A stretch of DNA of 64,000 nt from Streptomyces showdoensis (GTDB lineage Bacteria > Actinomycetota > Actinomycetes > Streptomycetales > Streptomycetaceae), in contig NZ_BAAAXG010000013.1 in assembly GCF_039535475.1 (NCBI RefSeq), forward strand, positions 62,001 through 126,000, given 5' to 3'. Positions 16,909 to 25,522 of the stretch are shown piece after piece. Every line of letters begins with the position of its first letter. Position 1 is the stretch's first letter. A program made the position numbers and the translations under genes. The notes beneath the pieces are model-generated. The model saw nothing but the letters and a program-made list of their open reading frames with translations. It made no database searches and had not been told where the DNA came from.

Positions 16909-16927
16909 GTTCCCGGTGAGCGGGAAA
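16909..16927. promoter_or_regulatory. Candidate IclR-type operator upstream of hsaE
   Basis: The core TTCCCG-GTGAG-CGGGAA (16910-16926) is a perfect 6-bp inverted repeat. Fifteen of nineteen positions match the site upstream of hsaA copy 1, at nearly the same distance from the start codon. This supports co-regulation of ring cleavage and C5-fragment metabolism by one factor, probably the IclR protein. Confidence 0.5.
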
Positions 16928-16975
16928 GGCCGTCGGGCCGCCCCGGTGCGGGGCGTTCGCCCCTGCTACCGTCCC

Positions 16976-16995
16976 CCTAACAAGCGTTTGGCGGG
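16976..16995. promoter_or_regulatory. KstR2-like operator upstream of the VOC gene
   Basis: CCTAACAAGCGTTTGGCGGG is a degenerate dyad close to the KstR2 consensus A-n-CAAG-nn-CTTG-n-T (two mismatches). It is a near copy of the site at 21351-21370. It lies about 80 nt upstream of the VOC gene start. Confidence 0.5.
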
Positions 16996-17073
16996 ATGGC
17001 GGCCGGCCCCTCTCCGGGGTGCCTCCGTCCCCCGGCCCGCCCTCCCCCGCACCGACCCCGAACGGACCCCGCC

Positions 17074-17628
17074 ATGCCCGTGCAGCGGCTGAACCACGCC
17101 GTCCTCTTCGTCTCCGACCTGGCGCGGAGCACCGCCTTCTACCGCGACGTCCTCGGCTTCCGGCCGCTGCCGCAGGCGCTCCCCGGGGCGGTCTTCCTCC
17201 AGGCGGCGGGTTCCGCCAACGATCACGACCTCGGGCTGTTCCCGGCGGCCGAACCGGGAACCGGCCACCGTACGGGGCGGGTCGGGCTCTACCACCTGGC
17301 CTGGGAGGTCGACACCCTCGCCGAGCTGCGGCGCCTGCGGGCGCGGCTGACCGGGGCCGGGGCCCTGACGGGGGCGAGCGACCACGCCTCCGTCAAGGCC
17401 CTCTACGCCCGGGACCCGGACGGCATCGAGTTCGAGGTGTGCTGGCTGGTGCCCGACGCCGCCGTCGCCGGGGAGCTCGCCGCGATGACCTCGCCCACCC
17501 GGCCGCTCGACATCGACGCCGAGATCGCGGTGTACGGTGCGGAGACCCCGGGCGGTCCCCGCACCGATCACACCGTGTGGGCGCAGCTGTTCGGCGGCGG
17601 AACGGGGAGCGTCAGAGACGCTCGATGA
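17074..17628 (+). CDS. VOC-family (glyoxalase/extradiol-like) protein
   Basis: A 184-residue protein with one vicinal-oxygen-chelate unit pair. His sits in the opening [11 protein letters not shown] strand, followed by AFYRDVLGF, a YHLAWEVDT strand and a terminal [11 protein letters not shown] strand with Glu. These could bind a divalent metal as in glyoxalase I or dioxygenases. It has about half the length of HsaC, so it is not a classical type I extradiol dioxygenase. It is transcribed away from hsaE, preceded by a KstR2-like site, and converges with fadA6 (17-nt overlap). The reaction is unknown. An epimerase or lyase on a steroid CoA intermediate is possible. Confidence 0.8.
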   Translation: MPVQRLNHAVLFVSDLARSTAFYRDVLGFRPLPQALPGAVFLQAAGSANDHDLGLFPAAEPGTGHRTGRVGLYHLAWEVDTLAELRRLRARLTGAGALTGASDHASVKALYARDPDGIEFEVCWLVPDAAVAGELAAMTSPTRPLDIDAEIAVYGAETPGGPRTDHTVWAQLFGGGTGSVRDAR

Positions 17629-18769
17629 TCGTCACGTTCGCCTGGCCGCCGCCCTCGCACATCGTCTGCAGGCCGTAGCGGCCGCCGGTGCGCTCCAGTT
17701 CGTGGAGCAGGGTGGTGGTCAGCTTGGTGCCGGTCGCGCCGAGCGGGTGGCCGAGGGCGATGGCGCCGCCGTTGACGTTGACCTTCTCCGGGTCGGCGCC
17801 GGTCTCCTTGAGCCAGGCGAGGACGACCGAGGCGAAGGCCTCGTTGATCTCCACCAGGTCGATCTCGTCGAGCGTCATCCCCGCCTTCTTCAGCGCGTAC
17901 GCGGTCGCCGGGATGGGGGCGGACAGCATGCGGATCGGGTCCTCGCCCCGTACGGACAGGTGGTGGACCCGGGCGCGCGGCGTCAGTCCGTGTTCCCGTA
18001 CGGCGCGTTCCGAGGCGATGAGCACCGCCGAGGCCCCGTCGGAGACCTGCGAGGAGACCGCGGCGGTCAGCCGGCCGCCCTCGACCACCGGCTTCAGGCC
18101 GGCCATCTTCTCCAGGGTGGTGTCGCGGCGCGGGCCCTCGTCAGTGGTGACCTCGCCGTACGGGACGATCTCCCGGTCGAAGCGGCCCTCGTCGACGGCC
18201 CGGGCGGCCCGCTGGTGCGAGCGCAGGGCGAACTCCTCCATGTCCGCGCGGGAGATGCCCCACTTCGTGGCGATGAGTTCGGCGCCGTGGAACTGGTTGA
18301 CCGGCCGGTCGCCGTACCGGGCGCGCCAGCCCACGGAGCCCAGGTACGGGCCTTCGGTCAGGCCGAGCGGGTCGGCGGCCTGCCGGCTGGCGAAGGCGAT
18401 GGGGATCATCGACATGTTCTGCACGCCGCCGGCGACGACGAGGTCCTGGGTGCCGGACAGGACGCCCTGCGCGGCGAAGTGCAGCGCCTGCTGGGAGGAG
18501 CCGCACTGCCGGTCCACGGTGGTGCCGGGCACCTCCTCGGGGAGCCCGGCGGCCAGCCAGGCGGTGCGGGCTATGTCGCCGGCCTGCGGGCCGACGGTGT
18601 CGAGGCAGCCGAAGACGACGTCCTCGACGGCTGCCGGGTCGGCGCCCGCGCGCTCCATCAGAGCCTTCAGGACGTGGGCTCCGAGGTCGGCCGGGTGGAC
18701 GGCGGACAGTCCGCCGTTGCGCCGGCCCACCGGGGTGCGTACCGCTTCGACGATGTAGGCCTCGGCCAT
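17612..18769 (-). CDS. fadA6: Acetyl-CoA acyltransferase (thiolase)
   Basis: A 385-residue degradative thiolase that cleaves a 3-ketoacyl-CoA derived from the steroid CD rings or side chain. The nucleophilic Cys89 is in [12 protein letters not shown]. The distal catalytic His is in [14 protein letters not shown] and the second Cys in MCEGGGQ near the C terminus. The order fadA6-TetR-SDR-fadE30 copies the mycobacterial Rv3556c-Rv3560c arrangement, which is why the FadA6 name is used. The ATG lies 2 nt after the TetR stop. Confidence 0.88.
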   Translation of the reverse strand: MAEAYIVEAVRTPVGRRNGGLSAVHPADLGAHVLKALMERAGADPAAVEDVVFGCLDTVGPQAGDIARTAWLAAGLPEEVPGTTVDRQCGSSQQALHFAAQGVLSGTQDLVVAGGVQNMSMIPIAFASRQAADPLGLTEGPYLGSVGWRARYGDRPVNQFHGAELIATKWGISRADMEEFALRSHQRAARAVDEGRFDREIVPYGEVTTDEGPRRDTTLEKMAGLKPVVEGGRLTAAVSSQVSDGASAVLIASERAVREHGLTPRARVHHLSVRGEDPIRMLSAPIPATAYALKKAGMTLDEIDLVEINEAFASVVLAWLKETGADPEKVNVNGGAIALGHPLGATGTKLTTTLLHELERTGGRYGLQTMCEGGGQANVTIIERL

Positions 18770-18771
18770 GA

Positions 18772-19383
18772 TCACTCCTTGTTCGTACGTCGGTGTCCGT
18801 TCCCGAGGGCGACGCCCTCCAGCACCATCGACAGGTACTGGCGGGCGATCTCCTCGGGGCTGTGCTGTCCGCCCGGCCGGTACCAGGACGCGGCGACCCA
18901 GACGGTGTCGCGGACGAAGCGGTAGGTGAGCCGGACGTCGAGGTCGGCGCGGAAGACCCCGGCGGCCACGCCGCGCTCCAGGGTCCTGAGCCAGGAGTCC
19001 TCGAACCTCCGCTGCGAGTCGGCGAGATAGCCGAAGCGCGGCTGCCGGCGCAGGTGCCCGGACTCCTTCTGGTAGATGGCGACGGCGGCGCGGTGCCGGT
19101 CGATCTCCCGGAAGGACTCGGTGACGAGGTTCTCCAGGGTCTCCCGGGGCCCGAGCGCCGCGGCGAGCACGGCGTCGTAGCGGGCCCACAGCTCGTCCAG
19201 GAACGCGCGGAGGATCTCGTCGAGCATCGACTCCTTGGAGTCGAAGTGGTGGTAGAGGCTGCCCGCGAGCAGGCCGGCCGCGTCCGCGATGCGGCGCACC
19301 GTGGTGGCGTCGTACCCCTCGGAGGCGAACACCTCGGCCGCCGTGTCCAGGATCTCGCGGCGCCGCTCCGGGGCCGGTCTCAC
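18772..19383 (-). CDS. kstR2: TetR-family regulator, KstR2-like
   Basis: A 203-residue TetR repressor. The N-terminal HTH contains TVRRIADAAGLLAGSLYHHF, where the GLLAGSLYHHF recognition helix is characteristic of KstR2. The C-terminal ligand domain is all-helical. In actinobacteria KstR2 represses CD-ring degradation genes and is released by HIP-CoA. The GTG start at 19383 overlaps the TGA of the upstream SDR (GTGA). Two KstR2-like palindromes in this window (16976, 21351) flank the gene set, and it may control its own operon through the latter. Confidence 0.85.
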   Translation of the reverse strand: MRPAPERRREILDTAAEVFASEGYDATTVRRIADAAGLLAGSLYHHFDSKESMLDEILRAFLDELWARYDAVLAAALGPRETLENLVTESFREIDRHRAAVAIYQKESGHLRRQPRFGYLADSQRRFEDSWLRTLERGVAAGVFRADLDVRLTYRFVRDTVWVAASWYRPGGQHSPEEIARQYLSMVLEGVALGNGHRRTNKE

Positions 19384-20174
19384 GGGTGCTGGCTGCTGAC
19401 GGAGAGGACCTCGCCGGTCAGGTACGAGGAGTACCCGCTGGCGAGGAAGACGATCACGTTGGCCACCTCCCACGGCTCCGCGTAGCGCCCGAACGCCTCG
19501 CGGGAGGTGAGCTCGGCCAGGAGCTCGGGGGTGGTGACCTTCACCAGGTGCGGGTGCATGGCGAGGCTCGGGGAGACGGCGTTGACCCGCACTCCGTACG
19601 CGGCGGCCTCCACGGCGGCGCAGCGGGTGAGGGCCATCACGCCGGCCTTGGCCGCGGCGTAGTGGGCCTGGCCCCGCTGGGCCCGCCAGCCGACCACCGA
19701 GGCGTTGTTGACGACGACGCCGCCTCCGCCGGCGGCCTTCATGCGGCGCAGGGCGGCGCGGGTGCAGCGGAAGGTGCCGTTCAGGGTGACGTCGAGGACC
19801 TTGTCCCACTGGGCGTCGGTCATGTCGACCAGGTCGGCGGTGCCGCCGAGGCCCGCGTTGTTGACGACGATGTCGAGGCGTCCGTGGCGCTCCTCGACGA
19901 GGTCGAGCAGGGCGGCCACCTGGCTCTCGTCGGTGACGTCGCAGGGCAGGGCGGCGACGCGGCCGGCGCCGAACTCGGCGGCCAGCTCCGCCTCGGACTC
20001 CCCCAGCCGGCGGGCGTGGGCGTCGGAGAGGACCACCCGCGCGCCCTCCTCCAGGAGCCGCCGGGCGGTCGCCCCGCCGATCCCGGCGCCGGCGGCGGCG
20101 GTGACGACGGCGGTGCGTCCGGCGAGCAGGCCGTGGCCCGGCAGGTAGGGCGGCGGTGTCTGCGGAGCGGTCAC
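19380..20174 (-). CDS. ipdF: SDR, IpdF-like steroid CD-ring hydroxyacyl dehydrogenase
   Basis: A 264-residue SDR. The cofactor loop is TAAAGAGIG at 25-33, then NNAGLGG, and the active site is Ser (NNASVVGW) with YAAAK. In Mycobacterium the gene between kstR2 and fadE30 (Rv3559c, IpdF) oxidises the 5-hydroxyl of the CD-ring propionyl-CoA intermediate. Position and family here are the same, and specificity is inferred. The GTG start at 20174 overlaps the fadE30 stop (GTGA), and its own stop overlaps the TetR start. Confidence 0.8.
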   Translation of the reverse strand: MTAPQTPPPYLPGHGLLAGRTAVVTAAAGAGIGGATARRLLEEGARVVLSDAHARRLGESEAELAAEFGAGRVAALPCDVTDESQVAALLDLVEERHGRLDIVVNNAGLGGTADLVDMTDAQWDKVLDVTLNGTFRCTRAALRRMKAAGGGGVVVNNASVVGWRAQRGQAHYAAAKAGVMALTRCAAVEAAAYGVRVNAVSPSLAMHPHLVKVTTPELLAELTSREAFGRYAEPWEVANVIVFLASGYSSYLTGEVLSVSSQHP

Positions 20175-21337
20175 GGGCGGACCTCCTTGGGCAGGCCGAG
20201 GACGCGCTCGGCGATGATGTTCCGCTGGATCTCGTTGGAGCCGGCGTAGATGGTGTCGGAGCGGGAGAAGAGGTACAGCCGCTGCCAGTCGGTGAGGTCG
20301 TACGGCTCGCCGGCGGCCAGCATGCCGTCGGCGCCGCAGACCTCCATGGCCAGTTCGCCCAGTTCCCGGTGCCAGGTGGCCCAGAAGATCTTCCCGATCG
20401 ACGCCTCGGGGCCCGGGGCGCCGGCCGCGACGCCGCCGAGCATGCGCAGGGCGTTGAACCGGATGGTCTCCAGGCCGATCCAGGCGCGGGCGATCCGGTC
20501 GCGGATCAGCGGGTCGTCGGCGGCGCCGTTGCGCCGGGCGAGGTCGATGACGGCCTCCAGTTCGCGGCGGAAGCCGACCTGCTGGCCGAGGGTGGACACG
20601 CCCCGCTCGAAGCCGAGGGTGGCCATGGCCACCCGCCAGCCGTCGCCGGGGGCGCCGACGAGGTGGGAGGCGTGGGTGCGGGCGCCGTCGAAGAAGACCT
20701 CGTTGAACTCCGAGGTGGCGGTCAGCTGGACGATCGGCCTGATCTCCACGCCCGGCTGGTCCAGCGGGACGAGGAGGTAGGAGAGGCCCCGGTGGCGGAC
20801 CGATCCCGGCTCCGTGCGGGCCACGACGAAGCACCAGTCGGCCTCGTGCGCGAGCGAGGTCCACACCTTCTGCCCGGTGACGACCCACGCGTCGCCGTCC
20901 CGCTCGGCGCGGGTCCGCACGTTGGCCAGGTCCGAGCCGGCGTCCGGCTCGGAGTAGCCCTGGCACCACAGTTCCTCGGCGGCGACGATCCGGGGGAGGA
21001 AGCGTGCCCGCTGCTCGGGGGTGCCGAAGGCGATGAGCGTGGGTCCCAGGAGCTGCTCGCCGATGTGGTTGACGTGCGCGGGGGCGTCGGCGAGGGCGTA
21101 CTCCTCGTGGAAGGCGACCTGCTGTTCGAGGGTCGCGCCCCGCCCGCCGTACTCCTTGGGCCAGCCGACGCAGGTCCAGCCGGCGGCGGCCATGTGCCGT
21201 TCCCAGGCGAGGCGTTCGGCGTGGGCCTCGTGTTCCCGTCCGGGGCCGCCGCGGCCGCGCAGGGCCGCGAACTCTCCCGTGAGGTGGGAGCGCAGCCAGC
21301 TGCGGATCTCTCGGCGGAACTGCTCGACGTCGCTCAT
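20171..21337 (-). CDS. fadE30: Acyl-CoA dehydrogenase, FadE30-like
   Basis: A 388-residue flavin acyl-CoA dehydrogenase. The ACAD signatures YSEPDAGSDLANV (about 131) and the C-terminal YAGSNEIQRNIIAERVLGLP are present, with an N-terminal WPKEYGGRGA loop. In Mycobacterium FadE30 desaturates the CD-ring propionyl-CoA (HIP-CoA pathway). Gene order supports the same role here. It is first gene of the leftward unit fadE30-ipdF-kstR2-fadA6, diverging from the echA-fadE31 unit across a 45-nt promoter region with a KstR2-like site. Confidence 0.86.
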   Translation of the reverse strand: MSDVEQFRREIRSWLRSHLTGEFAALRGRGGPGREHEAHAERLAWERHMAAAGWTCVGWPKEYGGRGATLEQQVAFHEEYALADAPAHVNHIGEQLLGPTLIAFGTPEQRARFLPRIVAAEELWCQGYSEPDAGSDLANVRTRAERDGDAWVVTGQKVWTSLAHEADWCFVVARTEPGSVRHRGLSYLLVPLDQPGVEIRPIVQLTATSEFNEVFFDGARTHASHLVGAPGDGWRVAMATLGFERGVSTLGQQVGFRRELEAVIDLARRNGAADDPLIRDRIARAWIGLETIRFNALRMLGGVAAGAPGPEASIGKIFWATWHRELGELAMEVCGADGMLAAGEPYDLTDWQRLYLFSRSDTIYAGSNEIQRNIIAERVLGLPKEVRP

Positions 21338-21350
21338 GCTCGCACGTTAA

Positions 21351-21370
21351 CCTACCAAACACTTGTTAGG
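21351..21370. promoter_or_regulatory. KstR2-like operator between divergent fadE30 and echA
   Basis: CCTACCAAACACTTGTTAGG is a 20-bp dyad with one mismatch between its 8-nt arms. Its bottom strand contains AACAAGTGTTTGGT, one mismatch from the KstR2 consensus A-n-CAAG-nn-CTTG-n-T. It sits 14 nt from the fadE30 start and 13 nt before the echA start, so one dimer could repress both directions. Confidence 0.68.
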
Positions 21371-21382
21371 GAAGGAGGGCGG

Positions 21383-22255
21383 ATGTCCGCTGCCCGCACC
21401 GCGTCCGGGTCACCCGCACGGACGGCACCTGTCCGCTATGAACGCCGGGGGCCGGTGGCCGTGGTCACCATGGACCGGCCCGAATACCGCAACGCCCAGA
21501 ACTCCGCGATGACCTACGCCCTCGACCGCGCCTTCTACCGCGCCGCCGGGGAAGACGAGGTCAAGGTGGTCGTGCTCGCCGGAGCGGGGAGGCACTTCTC
21601 CGCCGGCCACGACATCGGCACCCCCGAGCGGGACGCCCACCTGCCGTTCGACCGCACGGCCGGACTCTGGTGGGACCACTCCGACAAGGCGGGGGCGGAG
21701 AGCCGCTTCGCCCGCGAGTCCGAGGTCTACCTGGGCATGTGCCGGCGCTGGCGCGAACTGCCCAAGCCCGTGATCGCCTCGGTGCAGGGCGCCTGCGTCG
21801 CCGGCGGCCTGATGCTCGCCTGGGTCTGCGACCTGATCGTCGCCGCCGAGGACGCCTTCTTCGCCGACCCCGTGGTCCGCATGGGCATCCCCGGCGTGGA
21901 GTACTTCGCCCACCCCTGGGTGATGCCCCCGCGCATCGCCAAGGAGTTCCTGTACACGGGCGACCGGATGGACGCCCGCCGCGCCTACGAGGTCGGCATG
22001 GTCAACCGGGTCGTCCCCACCGCCGAACTCGCCGAACGCACGCTGGCGTTGGCGAACCGCATCGCCGAGATGCCCCGGATGGGCCTGGCCCTGACCAAGC
22101 GCGCCGTCAACCAGGCCGAGGACCTCCAGGGCCTGCACACCGGCATGGACTCGGTCTTCGGACTGCACCACCTCGCGCACGCGCACAACGCCGAGACGGC
22201 CCCGGACTCCCTCGGCGGCATGGACATACGCTCGATGAAGGCGGCGGGAGCCTGA
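21383..22255 (+). CDS. Enoyl-CoA hydratase/isomerase (crotonase family)
   Basis: A 290-residue crotonase. The oxyanion-hole segment RHFSAGHDIG is near residue 76, followed by ASVQGACVAGGLMLAWVCDL, the second CoA-binding element. A glutamate is retained in MGIPGVEYF at the usual catalytic region. It probably hydrates or cleaves a CoA ester in CD-ring breakdown. An EchA20-like ring hydrolase role is possible but not decidable from sequence. GGAGG stands 6 nt before the ATG. Its TGA overlaps the fadE31 ATG (TGATG), starting a four-gene coupled operon. Confidence 0.87.
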   Translation: MSAARTASGSPARTAPVRYERRGPVAVVTMDRPEYRNAQNSAMTYALDRAFYRAAGEDEVKVVVLAGAGRHFSAGHDIGTPERDAHLPFDRTAGLWWDHSDKAGAESRFARESEVYLGMCRRWRELPKPVIASVQGACVAGGLMLAWVCDLIVAAEDAFFADPVVRMGIPGVEYFAHPWVMPPRIAKEFLYTGDRMDARRAYEVGMVNRVVPTAELAERTLALANRIAEMPRMGLALTKRAVNQAEDLQGLHTGMDSVFGLHHLAHAHNAETAPDSLGGMDIRSMKAAGA

Positions 22256-23424
22256 TGGACCTGCACTTCTCACCGGCGGAGGACGCCTTCCGGGCCGAGG
22301 CCCGCGCCTGGCTCACCGCCCACGTGCCCGGCACCCCCCTGCCCTCCCTGGAGACGGAGGAGGGCTTCGCCGCCCACCGGGAGTGGGAGCGGACCCTGCA
22401 CGCGGACCGCTGGTCGGTGGTCTCCTGGCCCGAGGAGTACGGCGGCCGGGGTGCCTCGATCCTCCGCTGGCTGGTCTTCGAGGAGGAGTACTACGCGGCC
22501 GGCGCCCCCGGCCGGGTCAGCCAGAACGGCATCAACCTCCTCGCCCCCACCCTCTTCGAGCACGGCACCGACGAACAGCGCGCCCGCGTGCTGCCCACCA
22601 TGGCGAGCGGCGAGGTCATCTGGGCCCAGGCCTGGTCCGAGCCGGAATCGGGCTCCGACCTGGCCTCGCTGCGCTCCACGGCCCGCCGCACCGACGGCGG
22701 CTGGCTCCTGAGCGGCCAGAAGACCTGGTCGTCCCGGGCCGCCTTCGCCGACCGCGCCTTCGGCCTGTTCCGCAGCGACCCCGGCGCCGCGAAGCCGCAC
22801 CAGGGCCTGACCTACCTGATGTTCCCACTGGACGCCGACGGGGTCACCGTACGGCCCATCGGGCGGCTCGACGGCAAGCCCGCCTTCGCCGAACTCTTCC
22901 TCGACGAGGTCTTCGTGCCCGACGCGGACGTGATCGGCGCGCCGGGCGAGGGCTGGCGGGTCGCCATGAGCACCGCGGGCAACGAGCGCGGGCTGACCCT
23001 GCGCAGCCCCGGCCGGTTCACCGCCGCCGCCGAGCGCCTCACCGGGCTGTGGCGGGAGAACGCCGACCCGGCCGACACCGCCCTGCGCGACCGGGTCGCC
23101 AACGCCGTCATCGGGGCCCGGGCCTACCGCCTCTTCACCTACGCCAACGCCTCACGGATCGCCGCCGGCGGCTCCATCGGCGCCGAGTCCAGCCTCAACA
23201 AGGTGTTCTGGTCCGAGCTCGACATCGCCCTCCACGAGACCGCGCTCGACCTCCTGGGACCGTACGGCGAACTGTCCGACGCGGCCGGAGAGGCTCCCGC
23301 GCACGGCGGCTGGGCCGAGGGCCACACCTTCTCCCTCGCCGGCCCCATCTACGCCGGCACCAACGAGATCCAGCGCGACATCATCGCCGAGCGCGTGCTC
23401 GGCCTGCCGAAGGGACGCCGGTGA
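22255..23424 (+). CDS. fadE31: Acyl-CoA dehydrogenase, FadE31-like
   Basis: A 389-residue ACAD with a complete signature set: WPEEYGGRGAS in the N-terminal domain, WSEPESGSDLASL at about 130, and C-terminal YAGTNEIQRDIIAERVLGLP. In Mycobacterium FadE31 pairs with FadE32 or FadE33 as alpha2beta2 dehydrogenases of late CD-ring intermediates. Here the three genes lie consecutively with overlapping stop/start codons (TGATG, TGATG, ATGA), which suits subunits of one complex. The assignment among FadE31-33 rests on order and length. Confidence 0.82.
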   Translation: MDLHFSPAEDAFRAEARAWLTAHVPGTPLPSLETEEGFAAHREWERTLHADRWSVVSWPEEYGGRGASILRWLVFEEEYYAAGAPGRVSQNGINLLAPTLFEHGTDEQRARVLPTMASGEVIWAQAWSEPESGSDLASLRSTARRTDGGWLLSGQKTWSSRAAFADRAFGLFRSDPGAAKPHQGLTYLMFPLDADGVTVRPIGRLDGKPAFAELFLDEVFVPDADVIGAPGEGWRVAMSTAGNERGLTLRSPGRFTAAAERLTGLWRENADPADTALRDRVANAVIGARAYRLFTYANASRIAAGGSIGAESSLNKVFWSELDIALHETALDLLGPYGELSDAAGEAPAHGGWAEGHTFSLAGPIYAGTNEIQRDIIAERVLGLPKGRR

Positions 23425-24437
23425 TGCGCTTCCTCCTCGACGACGAGCAGCGGGAGTTCGCCCGTTCCCTCGACGCCCTGCTCACCGCGGCGGACACCCC
23501 CCGGACCGTACGGGCCTGGGGCGCCGGGGACTCCGCGCCCGGCCGCGCGCTCTGGGCGAGGCTCGCGGAGGCGGGCGTCCTCGCCCTCGCCGTGCCGGAG
23601 CGGCACGAGGGCCTGGGCCCGCTCCCCCTCGACCTGACCGTCGCCTTCACCGAACTGGGCCGCCACGCCGTCCCCGGCCCGCTCGTGGAGACCGTCGCCG
23701 CGGCGGCCCTCCTCGACCGGCTCGACGGTGCCGCGGCCTCGACCTGGCTGCCGCAGATCGCCTCCGGGAAGGCCCTCGTCTCGCTCTGCGCGCCGGAGTT
23801 CGGCGGCCCGTACGCCCTGGACCCGGACGCCGCCGACGCCGTCCTCCTCGTCGAGGGCGACACCGTCCGCCTGGCGGAGGGCCACGGCCGCGTCCAGCCC
23901 TCGGCCGACCCCGCCCGCCGGCTCGCCCGCCCGCTCGGCGGCACCGTGCTGGCGCGGGGCCCGGCGGTCGCCGCCGCGGCCGCGCACGCCGCGGAACTCG
24001 CCGCCCTGGCCACCGCCGCCCAGTGCCTGGGCCTCGGCCGCGCCCTGCTCGACCGGACCGTCGCGTACGTGAAGCAGCGCACCCAGTTCGGGGTCGCCAT
24101 CGGCTCCTTCCAGGCCGTCAAGCACCGGCTCGCCGACACGCTGATCGCCCTGGAGTTCGCGCGGCCCCTGCTCGACTCCGCCGCCCTGGCCCTGGCGGAC
24201 GGAGCCGGTCACGCCGCCGCCGAGGTCGCGGCGGCGAAGGTCACGGCGGGCGAGGCCGCCTACGCCGCCGCCCGCACGGCCCTGCAGCTCCACGGCGCCG
24301 TCGGCTACACGGAGGAGCTGGACCTCGCCCTGTGGATCCGCAAGGCCCGCCCCCTCCGCGACGCCTGGGGCACCCCCGCGGCCTGCCGCGCCCGCGTCCT
24401 GGCACCCCCGCCGGCGTCGACGGGAGCGGAGGCATGA
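23424..24437 (+). CDS. fadE32: Acyl-CoA dehydrogenase subunit, FadE32-like
   Basis: A 337-residue, shortened ACAD-fold protein. It keeps the C-terminal helical domain (RTQFGVAIGSFQAVKHRLAD, then ALQLHGAVGYTEE) but has a reduced middle beta domain with no clear SEPxxGSD flavin signature. Such lopsided proteins form heterotetramers with a full-length partner. The neighbouring FadE31-like and FadE33-like proteins are natural partners. The ATG overlaps the fadE31 stop. Activity alone is unlikely. Confidence 0.8.
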   Translation: MRFLLDDEQREFARSLDALLTAADTPRTVRAWGAGDSAPGRALWARLAEAGVLALAVPERHEGLGPLPLDLTVAFTELGRHAVPGPLVETVAAAALLDRLDGAAASTWLPQIASGKALVSLCAPEFGGPYALDPDAADAVLLVEGDTVRLAEGHGRVQPSADPARRLARPLGGTVLARGPAVAAAAAHAAELAALATAAQCLGLGRALLDRTVAYVKQRTQFGVAIGSFQAVKHRLADTLIALEFARPLLDSAALALADGAGHAAAEVAAAKVTAGEAAYAAARTALQLHGAVGYTEELDLALWIRKARPLRDAWGTPAACRARVLAPPPASTGAEA

Positions 24438-25507
24438 GGCTGACGGAGGAACAGCGGGAACTGCGGTCCGCGGTCCGCGCCGTGCTCGAACGCCACCCCG
24501 GTGACGCGTCCTGGCGCCCGCTGGCCGAACGGATCGGCGTCGCCGGACTCGCCGTCCCCGAGGAGTACGGCGGCGCCGGGTGCGGGGCCGTGGAGGTCGG
24601 CGTGGTGATGGAGGAGCTCGGCCGGGAGCTGAGCCCGGTTCCGTACCTCGGCTCCGCGGTCCTCGTCGTGGGCGCGCTGCTCGCCTCGGGCGACCGGGCG
24701 GCCCGCGCGCGGCTGCTGCCGGAACTGGCCTCGGGGGCCGTGGTCGGGGCCCTGGCCTGGGCCGAGCACGGTTCCTGGGACGTGTCGGCCGTACGGGCCG
24801 AGGCCGGCCCCGCCCCCGGAGGGCGCTGGCGGATCACCGGCACCAAGGAGCACGTGCTGGACGGCGCGGGAGCCGGGCTGCTGCTCGTCGCGGCCCGCTC
24901 GGCGGCCGGGGTCTCGCTCTTCGAAGTCCCCGCGGACGCCCCGGGCGTGCGCCGCGAGGCGGTGGTCACGATGGACGCCACCCGGGCCCAGGCACGCGTG
25001 GTGCTCTCCGGGGCGGAGGGCCGGCTCCTCGGCCCGGAGGGCGACGGCGAGCGGGTGCTGCGGCACGTGCTGGACCTGGCCTGCACGGCCCTCGCCGCCG
25101 AACAGGTCGGCGCCGCCGCGCGCGCCCTCGACGTCACGCTCGGCTACGCCCGGGAGCGGGTCCAGTTCGGCCGCCCCATCGGCTCCTTCCAGGCGGTCAA
25201 GCACCGCCTGGCGGACGCCTACGTCCTGGTGGAGTCGGCCCGCTCGGCCGCGCTCGGCGCCTCCTTCGCCGCCGCCGGGGGCGACCCGGAGCTGCCCCGC
25301 CTGGCGGCGGCCGCCAAGTCGGCCTGCTCGGAGGCGTTCTCGGCGGTGGCCGGCGAGATGATCCAGCTGCACGGGGGCATCGGCATCACCTGGGAACACG
25401 AGGCCCACCGCTACTTCAAGCGCGCCCACGCCTCCGCCCAGCTCTTCGGCCCCCCGTCCTGGCACCGCGCCCGCCTGGCGGCCGCCCTGGGCCTGCCGGG
25501 GGCCTGA
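24434..25507 (+). CDS. fadE33: Acyl-CoA dehydrogenase subunit, FadE33-like
   Basis: A 357-residue ACAD-fold protein. The N-terminal PEEYGGAGCGAVEVGVVMEELGRE is well kept, the middle domain is short, and the C-terminal part has RVQFGRPIGSFQAVKHRLAD and MIQLHGGIGITWEHEAH. It shows the same asymmetric build as the preceding gene and probably forms a heteromer with FadE31. The start overlaps the fadE32 stop (ATGA). It ends the operon and converges with the channel gene, leaving 15 nt between the stops. Confidence 0.8.
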   Translation: MRLTEEQRELRSAVRAVLERHPGDASWRPLAERIGVAGLAVPEEYGGAGCGAVEVGVVMEELGRELSPVPYLGSAVLVVGALLASGDRAARARLLPELASGAVVGALAWAEHGSWDVSAVRAEAGPAPGGRWRITGTKEHVLDGAGAGLLLVAARSAAGVSLFEVPADAPGVRREAVVTMDATRAQARVVLSGAEGRLLGPEGDGERVLRHVLDLACTALAAEQVGAAARALDVTLGYARERVQFGRPIGSFQAVKHRLADAYVLVESARSAALGASFAAAGGDPELPRLAAAAKSACSEAFSAVAGEMIQLHGGIGITWEHEAHRYFKRAHASAQLFGPPSWHRARLAAALGLPGA

Positions 25508-25522
25508 GCGGCCGGGGCTCCC

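Noticed and set aside
17074..17628. A second HsaC-type extradiol dioxygenase
   Set aside because: The protein is about 110 residues shorter than type I extradiol enzymes and lacks their three-ligand C-terminal pattern.
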